Origin: Pseudomonadota bacterium
Lineage (GTDB): Bacteria > Pseudomonadota > Gammaproteobacteria > Burkholderiales > Burkholderiaceae_B
Assembly (NCBI GenBank): GCA_023387815.1
Contig: JAEWHK010000033.1
Coordinates: 1-64,000, forward strand
DNA length: 64,000 bases
Direction: 5' to 3'
The position numbers and the translations under genes were made by a program. Below, piece by piece: positions 17,373 to 26,680 of this stretch; the first letter of the stretch is position 1; each line of letters opens with the position of its first letter. The notes below the pieces were generated by a model. That model ran no database searches, had not been told where the DNA came from, and saw only the letters and a program-made list of their open reading frames with translations.

Positions 17373-18518
17373 TCAGACTTTCAGCCCGTACTCCGGATTG
17401 TGTTCACCAAAGCCTGGCGGCGGATAACGGAACACGGCAGGCGTGCGGGACAGCTTGATGGGCGTATTGATTGCGCGATAGTTGCCTTTTTCTATGACCA
17501 TGTTCCGGTGCTGCGTATGCGGATGGTCAAGCAGTTGTGCCACGTTGTTCACAGGCGAAGCTGGCACCCCTGCCCGCATCAGTTCATCAGCCAGAACAGA
17601 GGCCTTGTGATGTTGCAGAATCTGGCCCAGTTCATCACGCAAATTGTGGCGATTGGCCAGTCGATCGGCGTTTGTAAGGTAACGCGCGTCCGTCGACATC
17701 TCCTCTCGTTGCAGAATACGGCATAGCGTTGCGAATTGCCGATTGTTGCCCACTGCCAGAAAAATCTCGCCGCTGGCTGTTGGAAAGGTTTCGTACGGTG
17801 CAATATTCGGATGGGCATTGCCGGTCAGTTCGGGCACCTTGCCACCGGCGAAATAATTGGGCGCGTGCGGATGCAGCAAAGACACTGCACAATCGAAAAG
17901 CGAGATATCCAGATACTGACCCAGCCCGCTGTTTCTTCTTTCGTTCAGAGCCAGCAATATCGCGATTGCCGCGTTCAGCCCCGTCACCATATCGACCACC
18001 GGCAGGCCAACGCGCGTCGGCTCACCCCCCTTCTCACCGTTGACGCTCATGAGTCCACAGAGCGCCTGGGCGCAGGCATCATACCCGGGCAGACCTCCTA
18101 GCGGACCGTCCGCACCGAAACCACTGACGCAGCAGTGAATCAGGGAGGGAAACTCCTTGCTCAGCACGTCTTTGCCCAATCCCCACTTTTCAAGCGTGCC
18201 TGGTTTGAAATTCTCGATCAGGACGTCGGCCTGCTGCAGCAGGGTTTTCAGAAACTGACGCCCGCTATCGGAACTAAGATCGGCAATGAGTCCCTTTTTG
18301 TTTCGGTTCACCCCCATGAAATAGGCCGCGGTATCGTCGATGAACGGCGGCCCCCAGCCGCGCGTTTCATCACCGGCAGGCGGTTCTATTTTCAGCACTT
18401 CAGCGCCGTGATCAGCCAGAATCTGTGTGCAATAGGGACCACCCAGAACACGTGTCAGGTCCACAACGCGGATGCCGGTCAGTGAAGCCGCCTGCGGTGC
18501 GCTTTGCTTTTCTGTCAT
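17373..18518 (-). CDS. Family III CoA-transferase (CaiB/BaiF)
   Basis: Moves CoA between carboxylic acids, or uses succinyl-CoA as donor, and thus activates a substrate acid for catabolism. The 381-residue protein has the family start GIRVVDLTRVLGGPYCTQIL, DHGAEVLKIEPP, RNKKGLIADL, and YDACAQALCGLMSVNG with the conserved aspartate that forms the acyl anhydride. Its ATG lies two bases after the stop of the preceding Bug gene, so the two are tightly linked. This suggests that the acid bound by the Bug protein is the acid activated here. The actual substrate is unknown. Confidence 0.92.
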   Translation of the reverse strand: MTEKQSAPQAASLTGIRVVDLTRVLGGPYCTQILADHGAEVLKIEPPAGDETRGWGPPFIDDTAAYFMGVNRNKKGLIADLSSDSGRQFLKTLLQQADVLIENFKPGTLEKWGLGKDVLSKEFPSLIHCCVSGFGADGPLGGLPGYDACAQALCGLMSVNGEKGGEPTRVGLPVVDMVTGLNAAIAILLALNERRNSGLGQYLDISLFDCAVSLLHPHAPNYFAGGKVPELTGNAHPNIAPYETFPTASGEIFLAVGNNRQFATLCRILQREEMSTDARYLTNADRLANRHNLRDELGQILQHHKASVLADELMRAGVPASPVNNVAQLLDHPHTQHRNMVIEKGNYRAINTPIKLSRTPAVFRYPPPGFGEHNPEYGLKV

Positions 18519-18520
18519 AG

Positions 18521-19501
18521 TCAGTCCAGTTTGATGGATGCGTTGTTAATCACTTCATGCCACTTTTTTACTTCAGCATGAATAAACTCCGCCAGTTCCT
18601 GAGGCGTTTTTTTGTCTGCCTCCACAATGCCCTGACTGGCCAGCGTGGCCTGAGTCTCGGGTGCAGCCATGGCATCACGGAATGCATTATTCAGCGCAGT
18701 GACGCGCGGTTCAGGTATACCCGCTGGTCCCACGATACCAAAAAAGACACTGACGTCGTAGCCTTTGAGTCCCTGCTCGGCAATGGTGGGCAGATCGGGC
18801 AGCGCATCGGAGCGCTCTCCCGAAGCCAGACCAAGCGCATTCAGCTTGTGATTACGAATATGTGGCAGTGCAGTCATCACATCTGTGAAGGCCATGGAGA
18901 CCTGACCACCCAGCAGATCATTCAGCGCCGGTCCGGTTCCCTTGTATGGCACATGCAATATCTGTGTGCCTGCCATGGCATTGAAAAGAACACCGGCCAG
19001 ATGCGATGAGGCGCCTGTTCCCGACGATGCATAGGTCACCTTATCGGGATTGGCTTTGGCATACTGAATCAGTTCGGCAACGTTCTTCACCGGCACTTTA
19101 GGATTGACGACCAGTATGTTCGGCAGATGACCGATTTTCATGATCGGTGTAAAGCTGGTCTCGGGCTGATAGGACAGATTTTTGTACATGCTGCTGTTGA
19201 TTGCCATCGGCCCGGAAGTTCCAAACATGATGGTATAGCCATCCGGCTTTGCCCTTGCCACATATTCCGCACCGATATTGCCGTTTGCACCCGCCTTGTT
19301 TTCGACCACGATGGTGGTACCCAGCTTCTCGCCTGCACCCTGTGCAAGTTTGCGGGCCAGTGCATCAGTAGGACCACCAGGTGGATAAGGAACCACGAGT
19401 TTCACGATTTCAGATGGATATTTCTCGGCAGCCGAAGCCGGCATGACGGCAATCATGCTTCCAGCCAGTGTTATGAGCGTTGTAATAATGCGTTTTTTCA
19501 T
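18521..19501 (-). CDS. Bug-family periplasmic substrate-binding protein
   Basis: A 326-residue TctC-like periplasmic binding protein with an N-terminal signal peptide of about 24 residues ending ASA. KLVVPYPPGGPTDALAR and NKAGANGNIGAEYVARAKPDGYT are signature stretches that line the carboxylate-binding pocket in Bug proteins. GGAGGTGA precedes the ATG, an excellent ribosome site. No TctA or TctB membrane genes are nearby, as is common for Bug proteins in Alcaligenaceae, where many orphans exist. It is the second gene of the minus-strand unit beginning with the AidB-like dehydrogenase. Confidence 0.93.
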   Translation of the reverse strand: MKKRIITTLITLAGSMIAVMPASAAEKYPSEIVKLVVPYPPGGPTDALARKLAQGAGEKLGTTIVVENKAGANGNIGAEYVARAKPDGYTIMFGTSGPMAINSSMYKNLSYQPETSFTPIMKIGHLPNILVVNPKVPVKNVAELIQYAKANPDKVTYASSGTGASSHLAGVLFNAMAGTQILHVPYKGTGPALNDLLGGQVSMAFTDVMTALPHIRNHKLNALGLASGERSDALPDLPTIAEQGLKGYDVSVFFGIVGPAGIPEPRVTALNNAFRDAMAAPETQATLASQGIVEADKKTPQELAEFIHAEVKKWHEVINNASIKLD

Positions 19502-19575
19502 GTGTCACCTCCATATGTCGTCAGCAGGGTTTGGTCGGCCCGCTGCGCTTATTGTTGAATTAAACGGATTGCGTA

Positions 19576-21249
19576 TCAGATGGCATATGCCAATATTTCC
19601 TGCGTACTTTCATCGAATTTCATTTGTGATAACGGATCGCGCGGTGCGAGGCGATGCAGCAATACGCCATCGGCCAGTGCCGACCGCGATGCAAGCCCTT
19701 CCTGTCGCGCCTCCCAGCGCATCCCTGCCATGGAAATGACGTGATACAGCGCCGACCCGACCTGGCGAGCCATCACTGCATCGTCGGCATCGGCCGCCTG
19801 TCGCGCCAGCGCAAACGCGCTGGCCACGCAATCTCGCTGGAGCTGCGCATAGTCAGGATGGCAGGGCCTGCCCTCTTCCAGCAGTCGTTGAACATGCGTT
19901 TGCAGAGCGCTCAGTCCGTTGCTCTTGCGAATGGCGCGCAATACATCCAGCGCGACAATATTGCTTGTACCTTCCCAGATGGAACCCAGATGCGCGTCGC
20001 GCATCAACCGAGGCTCGATCCACTCCTCGATATAACCGCAGCCGCCACGCACTTCCATGGCGTCGCCGGTCACCACTCGTGCATCGCGGCAGGCCCGAAA
20101 CTTGATCAGTGGTGTCAGTATGCGCAGTAGATCGCGCGAGAATTCGTCACCCGCATCGGATTTTTCGAGTGCCTGGGCTGTCTGGAACATGACTGTTCGT
20201 GCCTGCTCGGTACGGGTTATCATCTTCACCAGTTGTCGCTGCATCAGCGGCATCTCGATCAACCGTTTGCCAAATGCCTTGCGATGACTGCAAAAATAAA
20301 CGGCTTCGCTCACCGCCCGGCGCATCAGGCCTGCAGCACGCATGCCATTGGACAGGCGGGAATTGTTGATCATGTCCGCCATTTGCTGAAACCCTCTTCC
20401 ACGCTCGCCTACCAGCCAGGCGCGTGCTCCTTCCAGACGAATTTCGCCGCTGGCCATGGATCGCGTACCCAATTTATCCTTCAGCCGAAGAATCCGGTAA
20501 TGATTATGCGTGCCGTCCTCAAGCCACTTTGGAAGCAGGAACAGGGACACACCTTTGAGCCCTTTTTCCTCTTCGCTGCGAGCCAGAACCATGGCAAAAC
20601 CGGCGTCAGGGTTGGAACAGAACCACTTGTCGCCCGTCAGTTGCCACTGGCCGTCTTCCATCTGTTCTGCCACGACTTCGGTCGCGCTCACGTCCGAGCC
20701 GGCTGCCTGTTCAGTCATGAACATGGCACCCTGCCGCAGATCAGCAAAATCAGGTGCCGTCAGTTGCGGCAGTACCTGTTCGATCAATGACGGGGTGCCG
20801 AAACGCTTCAATGTTCTTGCCAGCGAATCGGTCATGCTGACCGGACAACACAGGCCAAACTCTGCCTGCACAAACAGATGCGACAGCGCGTACTTGGCGA
20901 CTGGCGGAAACGGCTGATCCCAGCCCAGCACGCCCGATCGATGCGACATGGCGGCAAGGCCCAGCGTTTCATAAGCCATTTTTTCCAGCTCAATATAGGC
21001 CGGATGTTTCCTGATAGCCGATTCATCGTGGCCCTGACGGTTACGAACCGAAAGCGTCGGCGCGTTTTTATCGGCCACATCGGCCAGTTCGTCAAGCCGG
21101 CCTCCCACCGCCGCACCCAGTTCCGTAAAAACAGGTAGCAGGTGGGCATACAGTGGCGGCGGCAAATAGGTCTTGAGTAACGGTTCCGAATACGGATCCA
21201 TCAGAAAAAAATTGCTGCCCCGGCTGTCGGGAATATTGTGGCTTTGCAT
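19576..21249 (-). CDS. AidB-like acyl-CoA dehydrogenase
   Basis: A 557-residue flavoprotein of the AidB branch of acyl-CoA dehydrogenases, which E. coli uses in the alkylation response; AidB homologues in catabolic operons often act on branched or unusual acyl-CoAs. AAGGAGG lies eight bases before the ATG. Motifs include MTEQAAGSDVSATEV, GDKWFCSNPDAG, RLKDKLGTRSMASGEI, EVRGGCGYIEEWIEPRLMRDAH and SIWEGTSNIVALD with the catalytic glutamate region. It is divergent from a LysR gene, the likely regulator. First gene of the Bug/CoA-transferase/DmdC-like unit, so I favour a catabolic role. Confidence 0.88.
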   Translation of the reverse strand: MQSHNIPDSRGSNFFLMDPYSEPLLKTYLPPPLYAHLLPVFTELGAAVGGRLDELADVADKNAPTLSVRNRQGHDESAIRKHPAYIELEKMAYETLGLAAMSHRSGVLGWDQPFPPVAKYALSHLFVQAEFGLCCPVSMTDSLARTLKRFGTPSLIEQVLPQLTAPDFADLRQGAMFMTEQAAGSDVSATEVVAEQMEDGQWQLTGDKWFCSNPDAGFAMVLARSEEEKGLKGVSLFLLPKWLEDGTHNHYRILRLKDKLGTRSMASGEIRLEGARAWLVGERGRGFQQMADMINNSRLSNGMRAAGLMRRAVSEAVYFCSHRKAFGKRLIEMPLMQRQLVKMITRTEQARTVMFQTAQALEKSDAGDEFSRDLLRILTPLIKFRACRDARVVTGDAMEVRGGCGYIEEWIEPRLMRDAHLGSIWEGTSNIVALDVLRAIRKSNGLSALQTHVQRLLEEGRPCHPDYAQLQRDCVASAFALARQAADADDAVMARQVGSALYHVISMAGMRWEARQEGLASRSALADGVLLHRLAPRDPLSQMKFDESTQEILAYAI

Positions 21250-21349
21250 CGACGTGCCCTCCTTGACTCACTTTGAGAACACAGCGTAAATAAAACGATG
21301 TATATTTGGAAATACTATTTTTATTACCATCTATACATATAAAATATAA
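21250..21349. promoter_or_regulatory. Divergent promoter region, LysR / AidB-like operon
   Basis: 100 AT-rich bases between divergent genes. ATGTATA at 21298-21304 and TATACAT at 21332-21338 form a wide inverted repeat, consistent with LysR-type sites that bind a tetramer. Confidence 0.45.
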
Positions 21350-22255
21350 ATGGACCTGGAACTGCGTTCCCTTCGCTATTTCGTTGCCGTCGCTGAAACG
21401 CTCAATTTCAGTAAAGCGGCGGCAAGGCTGAATATTTCCCAGCCGCCTTTAAGTCTGGCGATTCGCCAGCTGGAAGGCAAAATGGGAATGCCGCTGTTCG
21501 AGCGCAATAGTCGTCATGTGAGTCTGACGCCAGCTGGAGCAACGCTGTACAAGGAAGCGCTTTTCCTGCTGAGTCACGCTGGTTCGCTGAAAAACCGGCT
21601 CCAGAAAACGGCGGCCAGTGGTCGATTACGAATCGGCTTTGTCGGCTCGATGGTGTACCGGGGCCTGCCGGCAGTGCTGCAACAATTGCATTCGACTCAC
21701 GAGGGCCTGTCGATTGAATTGTCAGAAAGCAATTCAGGCGATATTGTCGATAAAGTATCCCTGGGTCATGTCGATCTGGGATTCATTCACAGCAATCGCC
21801 TGCCCGCCGATATGCAGGAGCGAATCATTCATTCAGAGCCGTTCCTGCTCTGTGTGCATCGCGACAATCCTGTCCTGAAAAAAAAGAATCCGACGCTGGC
21901 CGATTTCAGCGACGAACACTTCATCTTTTTTTCCCGTCATGTGTCTCCGGTCTACTATGAGATTCTGCTTTCGTTATGCATCAATGCGGGCTTTTTCCCC
22001 AAAGCCATGGACGAGACACGTCACTGGCTCAGCATTCTGAGCCTGGTGTCGCAGAACATGGGGGTGTCTCTGGTGCCGGCGTGTATGAAACATTGCGGTA
22101 TGCCAAACCTGAAGTTTTTGAAATTTGAACATAGCCAGCGTTCGGTCACCTCGTTGATCTGGTCGCAAAGGCAAACCGATAGCCTGATCACAGATGTCAT
22201 ATCCAAAGTTCTGGATTTTTACGGCTTTGATGGCCAGCAACAGTCTGGCCTATAA
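21350..22255 (+). CDS. LysR-type transcriptional regulator
   Basis: A 301-residue regulator with an N-terminal winged helix-turn-helix (LRSLRYFVAVAETLNFSKAAARLNISQPPLSLAIRQLE region, residues 4-42) and a C-terminal periplasmic-binding-like effector domain. It is divergent from the AidB-like/Bug/CoA-transferase/DmdC-like unit, the usual arrangement for a LysR protein and its target. The inducer is unknown, probably the substrate acid or its CoA ester. Its stop overlaps that of the convergent second LysR gene by six bases. Confidence 0.93.
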   Translation: MDLELRSLRYFVAVAETLNFSKAAARLNISQPPLSLAIRQLEGKMGMPLFERNSRHVSLTPAGATLYKEALFLLSHAGSLKNRLQKTAASGRLRIGFVGSMVYRGLPAVLQQLHSTHEGLSIELSESNSGDIVDKVSLGHVDLGFIHSNRLPADMQERIIHSEPFLLCVHRDNPVLKKKNPTLADFSDEHFIFFSRHVSPVYYEILLSLCINAGFFPKAMDETRHWLSILSLVSQNMGVSLVPACMKHCGMPNLKFLKFEHSQRSVTSLIWSQRQTDSLITDVISKVLDFYGFDGQQQSGL

Positions 22256-23173
22256 TTCCAGCTCCTCTTTCAACCATGCCACGCGAGGGTTGAACGGCCC
22301 GTCTCTTACAATCAAAGCCACCACACTTGTTGGCGGTTCCGGCACAACGCGTATCTGCCTGACGGGGTTTAACTGCATGCTGCTATGTTGAAGCAGCGTC
22401 ACATTCGGCACAATGCCAATGCCTGTGCCATTCGCAACGAATCGCACGCCTGTATTGGGATTGGTCGATTCGATAATCGGCACCGGCACAGGAACGCCCT
22501 CGCGCGTGAAGCAATCTTCAAGCAGCCTTCGTGCCATGGAACCTTCCACTGGCATGACCCATTGTTCCTGCGCCAGCCGGGCCCAGCTTACGCGGCGTGT
22601 GCGTGCCAGCGGATGATCGGTTGCCGCAACAATGGCAAACTGCGCATCGAACAGGCGCGTAAATAGCAGCCCCTCTACTTCGGATTCCATCATCTGCATG
22701 GGAAATGTTGTGATCAGTGCATCCAGCTCCCCCTGCTGCAATCCGCGGATCAGCGCAGGAACGCGGTCCTCCTGCAAATGGACCCGCAAGGGCTTGTCGC
22801 GATGAACAAGTCTGTTGATCACATCGGGTAAAAAGGTCTGAGCCAGAAATGGCGGCGCGCCGATACGGATTCGGGCCGGGAAGCGATCCGCATGTTCCGC
22901 CTCGGTGCGTAGATGCGTGAGTTCCCCCAGCAGGCGGCTGGCGCCTTTGAGCACCACTTCGCCTTGTGTCGTTGGCGTCAGGCCGCGCGCTGTACGTACA
23001 AACAAGGTCAGGCCGAATGCACGTTCAATTTCCGTGAGCGCCTTGCTCAGCGCCGGCTGAGTCAGATTAAGCGCCTGTGCTGCGGCGCGCAGACTTCCCT
23101 TTGCCTGGACCTGCCCCAGAAGCTCCAGATGACGAAAGCGCAGCCTGGCAATCAGATGGTCAGGTTCCGTCAT
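22250..23173 (-). CDS. LysR-type transcriptional regulator
   Basis: A 307-residue LysR regulator: helix-turn-helix near residues 11-50 (LRFRHLELLGQVQAKGSLRA then ALNLTQPALSKALTEIE), a second recognisable segment FVRTARGLTPTTQGEVVL, and an effector-binding domain. It is divergent from the Bug/CoA-transferase/SDR/MaoC operon that begins at 23396, its probable target. The intergenic region holds degenerate 29-base tandem repeats that could be its binding sites. Confidence 0.93.
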   Translation of the reverse strand: MTEPDHLIARLRFRHLELLGQVQAKGSLRAAAQALNLTQPALSKALTEIERAFGLTLFVRTARGLTPTTQGEVVLKGASRLLGELTHLRTEAEHADRFPARIRIGAPPFLAQTFLPDVINRLVHRDKPLRVHLQEDRVPALIRGLQQGELDALITTFPMQMMESEVEGLLFTRLFDAQFAIVAATDHPLARTRRVSWARLAQEQWVMPVEGSMARRLLEDCFTREGVPVPVPIIESTNPNTGVRFVANGTGIGIVPNVTLLQHSSMQLNPVRQIRVVPEPPTSVVALIVRDGPFNPRVAWLKEELEL

Positions 23174-23192
23174 GATAGTCGACGATGTAAAA

Positions 23193-23277
23193 GGTGAGTC
23201 ATGATGTTCAGTGATTAAGAGGGTGAGGCATGATGTTTAACGATTCAGACGGTCAGCCATGGCATCAGACAATCAGA
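23193..23277. repeat. Degenerate tandem repeat, 29-base period, in the LysR/Bug intergenic region
   Basis: Copy 1 (23193-23220) and copy 2 (23222-23249) both begin GGTGAG and share CATGATGTT; they agree at 23 of 28 positions. A third, weaker copy starts at 23251 (GGTCAGCCATGG). The repeats sit directly in front of the divergent LysR gene, upstream of the Bug operon promoter. Confidence 0.5.
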
Positions 23278-23395
23278 AATATTCAGTACTGATGTTGGAC
23301 AGTATCAAAGAAAAGGTTATCACTATATAAAAATATATCACTTTTTTTATTCGCTCCTATTGGCTATTCTTGAGGCATTAAAAAAGGAGACGAAC

Positions 23396-24373
23396 ATGCA
23401 ACGCCGTCAATTCTGCTTTGGCGCACTCGGCGCCGGCCTGATGTTCAATCGCGTGGCTTGGGCTGCCGATGACTATCCTTCGCGGCCTGTAAGAATCGTG
23501 GTGCCGTACGCTGCCGGCGGTGGCCCCGACATCACCGTCAGGCAGTTTGGTCCTGTATTGGCCAAAACATTGGGCCAGTCCATCGTTGTCGAAAACAAAG
23601 TGGGGGCTGGTGGTGTGCTGGCCGCGCAATTTGTTGCACACTCTCCCGCTGACGGCTACACCACATTGCTTGGTTCAAATTCCCACCTGATCCAGAAGGC
23701 ACTGCAACCGGATTTGAAGTTCGATCCGATCAATGACTTCACGCCGGTCACGCGAATTGCCACGTCGCCCAGCGTTCTTGTCGTGCCCGCCAGTTCCCGA
23801 TATAAAACCGTGGATGACCTGATTGCAGAGCTGCGGGCAAAGCCTGGCAAACTGAACTATGGCTCCGGTGGTATCGGTTCGGCAGCCCATCTTTGTGCTG
23901 CCACCTTTGTGAAACTGGCCAAGGCAACGGCCATGCACGTTCCCTTCAAGGGTTCGGTCGAAATCCCCATCTCCCTGAGGCGCGGTGACACCGACTTTGC
24001 CTTCCCCATCGCAGGAACGGCGATCCCACAAGTCAAAGGAGGAGCCCTGCGCGCACTGGCAGTAACCAGTCGCGAGCCCCTGCCCCAGCTACCCGGCGTG
24101 CCACCTCTGCATACCATTCTGAACAGTGAACTGGCTGTTCAGGAGTTCTGGTTTGGCATCTGGCTTCCAAAAGACGCCTCTCCCGAAGTCGTGGATAAAC
24201 TCTACCGGACCACTATTGACGCACTGAAAGACGATTCACTCAGACAGTTGTTTGAAGCAGCAGGAACCAGTGTCACGCAAAGCGACAGCCCGGCCGCTGA
24301 TGCCGCATTCGTGCTTAGCGAACAGAAAAAATGGACAGAGATCGTAAAACTGGCCGGCGCATCGGCCAGCTAA
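23396..24373 (+). CDS. Bug-family periplasmic substrate-binding protein (Tat-like signal)
   Basis: A 325-residue TctC-like binding protein. The ATG of MQRRQF is chosen because AAGGAG stands seven bases before it. The leader has a twin-arginine-like RRQF followed by a hydrophobic stretch ending AWA, so export by Tat rather than Sec is possible. RIVVPYAAGGGPDITVRQFG and NKVGAGGVLAAQFVAHSPADGYT are Bug signatures. It leads a plus-strand operon with a CoA-transferase, an SDR and a MaoC hydratase, so the ligand is probably the acid this operon degrades. Confidence 0.92.
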   Translation: MQRRQFCFGALGAGLMFNRVAWAADDYPSRPVRIVVPYAAGGGPDITVRQFGPVLAKTLGQSIVVENKVGAGGVLAAQFVAHSPADGYTTLLGSNSHLIQKALQPDLKFDPINDFTPVTRIATSPSVLVVPASSRYKTVDDLIAELRAKPGKLNYGSGGIGSAAHLCAATFVKLAKATAMHVPFKGSVEIPISLRRGDTDFAFPIAGTAIPQVKGGALRALAVTSREPLPQLPGVPPLHTILNSELAVQEFWFGIWLPKDASPEVVDKLYRTTIDALKDDSLRQLFEAAGTSVTQSDSPAADAAFVLSEQKKWTEIVKLAGASAS

Positions 24374-24384
24374 AGGATATACAA

Positions 24385-25659
24385 ATGGCAAAACCGCTTA
24401 AAGGTATCCGCGTACTGGATATGTCACATGTCATCGCGGGACCGCTGGCCTCATTTTATCTGGCGCAGCTTGGCGCCGACGTCATCAAGGTGGAACCGCC
24501 GCTGCTGGGCGAAGTGCTTCGCTCCATGAAAGGTGGTGTCGATACGGATACGCCGACTGGATTTGCTGCGCTCAATGCCGGGAAACAGTCGCTGGCCGTG
24601 GATATCCGCACTCCCGAAGGCGCGGATATCATCCGCAAGCTGGCTGCAACGGTAGATGTTTTTATCGAAAATTTCCGTCCCGGCGTGGTCGCCCGTTACG
24701 GACTTGATTATGACTCGATCAAAGCCATCAGGCCGGACATTGTGTATTGCTCCATTTCCGGTTTCGGTCAGTCTGGTGACTGGGCGCAGCGCGGTGCCTA
24801 TGATCATGTGGTACAGGCGCTGACAGGCATGATGATGATGTCGGGTGAAGGTGATGATGCACCGCCGCTCAAAGTTGGCTTTCCGGTGGTGGATGTTGCC
24901 GTGGGGATGCTGGGTGCGCTTTCCATTGTGTCATCGCTGCATCTGCGCACGCGCGAAGGCGTTGGACAGTACATCGATGCATCGATGGTCCAGGCATCGC
25001 TGATGCTCATGTACCCGAACGTGAGCGCCTACCTGACTGATGCTGCGCCGACCCGCCGACTGGGTAATCGCGGATATACAGGCAGCCCCGCCGCTGACAC
25101 CTATCGTTGTGCGGACGGCTGGCTGGCCATCGCCGCCAACACGCCAGCCCAGTTTCGTCGTCTGACGCGCGCTATCGGCGTCGAAGATTTGTGCAACGAC
25201 CCACAAGCCCTGGATCTGGACGCATTCAATCTACCCAATGGCTTTGTGGTGCCGAATGACCGCGACTTTGTGGCCGCCCGTCTGCAACAGGCATTCGCAA
25301 TGCGCAGCGCCGGCGAACTTGAGGATATACTGAGCGCTGCGGATGTGCCTGCTGCCAAGGTTCGCAAGCTTGAACAATTTCTGGATGAAGTCGATGAAGG
25401 AACCTGTCTGAATCTGCCGGATTACCGTTATGATCAGAATCACACGTCTGATAAGCTGCGCACGCGCGGCATTGGATTTGCACTAGACAGTGACCGGGAA
25501 CACGATGCAGCTTGTATCAAAACCGGGGCGCCTACGCTCGGACAGGATACCTACACTGTACTGACCGATGCGGGTATCGATGAAAACACGATCGCACAGC
25601 TGGAAGTGGCGGGTATCATCAAGGTCCGAGACGCCAGCTCCGCGCCGGTGAATGCCTGA
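24385..25659 (+). CDS. Family III CoA-transferase (CaiB/BaiF)
   Basis: A 424-residue CoA-transferase, second in the operon, starting 11 bases after the Bug stop with AAAGGA upstream. It shows GIRVLDMSHVIAGPLASFYL, QLGADVIKVEPP, NAGKQSLAVDIRTPEG, FIENFRPGVVARYGLDY, and YDHVVQALTGMMMMSGE with the catalytic aspartate. Presumably it activates the acid captured by the preceding Bug protein. It differs clearly from the transferase at 17373-18518, so the two units probably handle different acids or donors. Confidence 0.92.
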   Translation: MAKPLKGIRVLDMSHVIAGPLASFYLAQLGADVIKVEPPLLGEVLRSMKGGVDTDTPTGFAALNAGKQSLAVDIRTPEGADIIRKLAATVDVFIENFRPGVVARYGLDYDSIKAIRPDIVYCSISGFGQSGDWAQRGAYDHVVQALTGMMMMSGEGDDAPPLKVGFPVVDVAVGMLGALSIVSSLHLRTREGVGQYIDASMVQASLMLMYPNVSAYLTDAAPTRRLGNRGYTGSPAADTYRCADGWLAIAANTPAQFRRLTRAIGVEDLCNDPQALDLDAFNLPNGFVVPNDRDFVAARLQQAFAMRSAGELEDILSAADVPAAKVRKLEQFLDEVDEGTCLNLPDYRYDQNHTSDKLRTRGIGFALDSDREHDAACIKTGAPTLGQDTYTVLTDAGIDENTIAQLEVAGIIKVRDASSAPVNA

Positions 25660-25703
25660 GCATGCAGGCGATATTTGAAACATTGAACAATCAGGGAGAC
25701 TTC

Positions 25704-26654
25704 ATGAAACAACTTCTGCAAGGCCGCGTCGCCATTGTGACGGGCGCAGCCCGTGGTCTGGGCCGTTCCCACGCGCTAGAGCTTGCGCGACAGGGTGCAA
25801 AAGTCCTGGTCAATGACCGGGGCGCAGATCAGCCTGGATCCGAGGCTCAGGCCGTGGTGGAAGCCATTCTGGCGGCAGGCGGCCAGGCCTGCCTGCATGG
25901 TGCTGACGTCACCAACATCGACGAAGTACAGGCAATGGTGCAGCTTGCCGAGAGCACATGGGGCCAGGTCGATATTCTGGTCAACAATGCCGGCATTCTT
26001 CGCGATAAATCATTTGCCAAAATGAGCCTGGACGATTTTCGCCTGGTTCTGGAAGTGCATTTGATGGGCTCGGTCAACTGCACACATGCCGTATGGAATG
26101 GGATGCGCGAAAGAAACTATGGCCGCATTGTCATGACCACATCGTCTTCAGGACTTTACGGCAATTTCGGACAGGCCAATTATGGGGCTGCAAAAATGGC
26201 GCTAGTGGGATTGATGCAGACGCTGGGAATTGAAGGCGAACGCAATAACGTGCACGTCAATTGCCTGGCACCCACCGCGGCCACCGCCATGACCGAAGGG
26301 CTGCTGGAGCCCGAAGCACTGGCAATGCTGTCACCCGAATCGGTCAGCCCGGCCCTGATCGCTCTGGTCACCGACGATGCGCCGAACCGGAAAATACTGA
26401 TGGCCGGCGCAGGCAGCGTGGAACAGGCAAACATCACTATGACTCAGGGCATTACGTTAAGCAAAGCGCAATTGCAAAACAACGAACTGCTGCAGCGCCT
26501 TGACGAAGTGTCGGATCGCCAGGATGAACGTGTTCCCGTGACGGGATTTGATCAGCTGCGACACGAGATTGCCAAGGCACAGGCAAGACAGGATCTCGAC
26601 AAATCTGGCGTAGCCGACAGAACCGCAAGAGTACAGACAGCAGGCACAGAGTAA
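25704..26654 (+). CDS. Short-chain dehydrogenase, (3R)-hydroxyacyl-CoA dehydrogenase-like
   Basis: A 316-residue SDR. The ATG of MKQLLQ follows AGGGAGA; a start 42 bases earlier lacks a site. VTGAARGLGRSHALELARQG is the nucleotide-binding glycine motif in the form found in the dehydrogenase part of peroxisomal multifunctional enzyme type 2. NNAG lies near residue 93. The catalytic serine lies in TTSSSGLYG and Y/K in NYGAAK. Residues after about 250 extend beyond the usual SDR core and are hydrophilic. With the MaoC hydratase next to it, it could complete hydration and oxidation of a 2-enoyl-CoA through the R-isomer. Confidence 0.88.
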   Translation: MKQLLQGRVAIVTGAARGLGRSHALELARQGAKVLVNDRGADQPGSEAQAVVEAILAAGGQACLHGADVTNIDEVQAMVQLAESTWGQVDILVNNAGILRDKSFAKMSLDDFRLVLEVHLMGSVNCTHAVWNGMRERNYGRIVMTTSSSGLYGNFGQANYGAAKMALVGLMQTLGIEGERNNVHVNCLAPTAATAMTEGLLEPEALAMLSPESVSPALIALVTDDAPNRKILMAGAGSVEQANITMTQGITLSKAQLQNNELLQRLDEVSDRQDERVPVTGFDQLRHEIAKAQARQDLDKSGVADRTARVQTAGTE

Positions 26655-26680
26655 ACGGCGAACAAGGACTTCGACATCCC

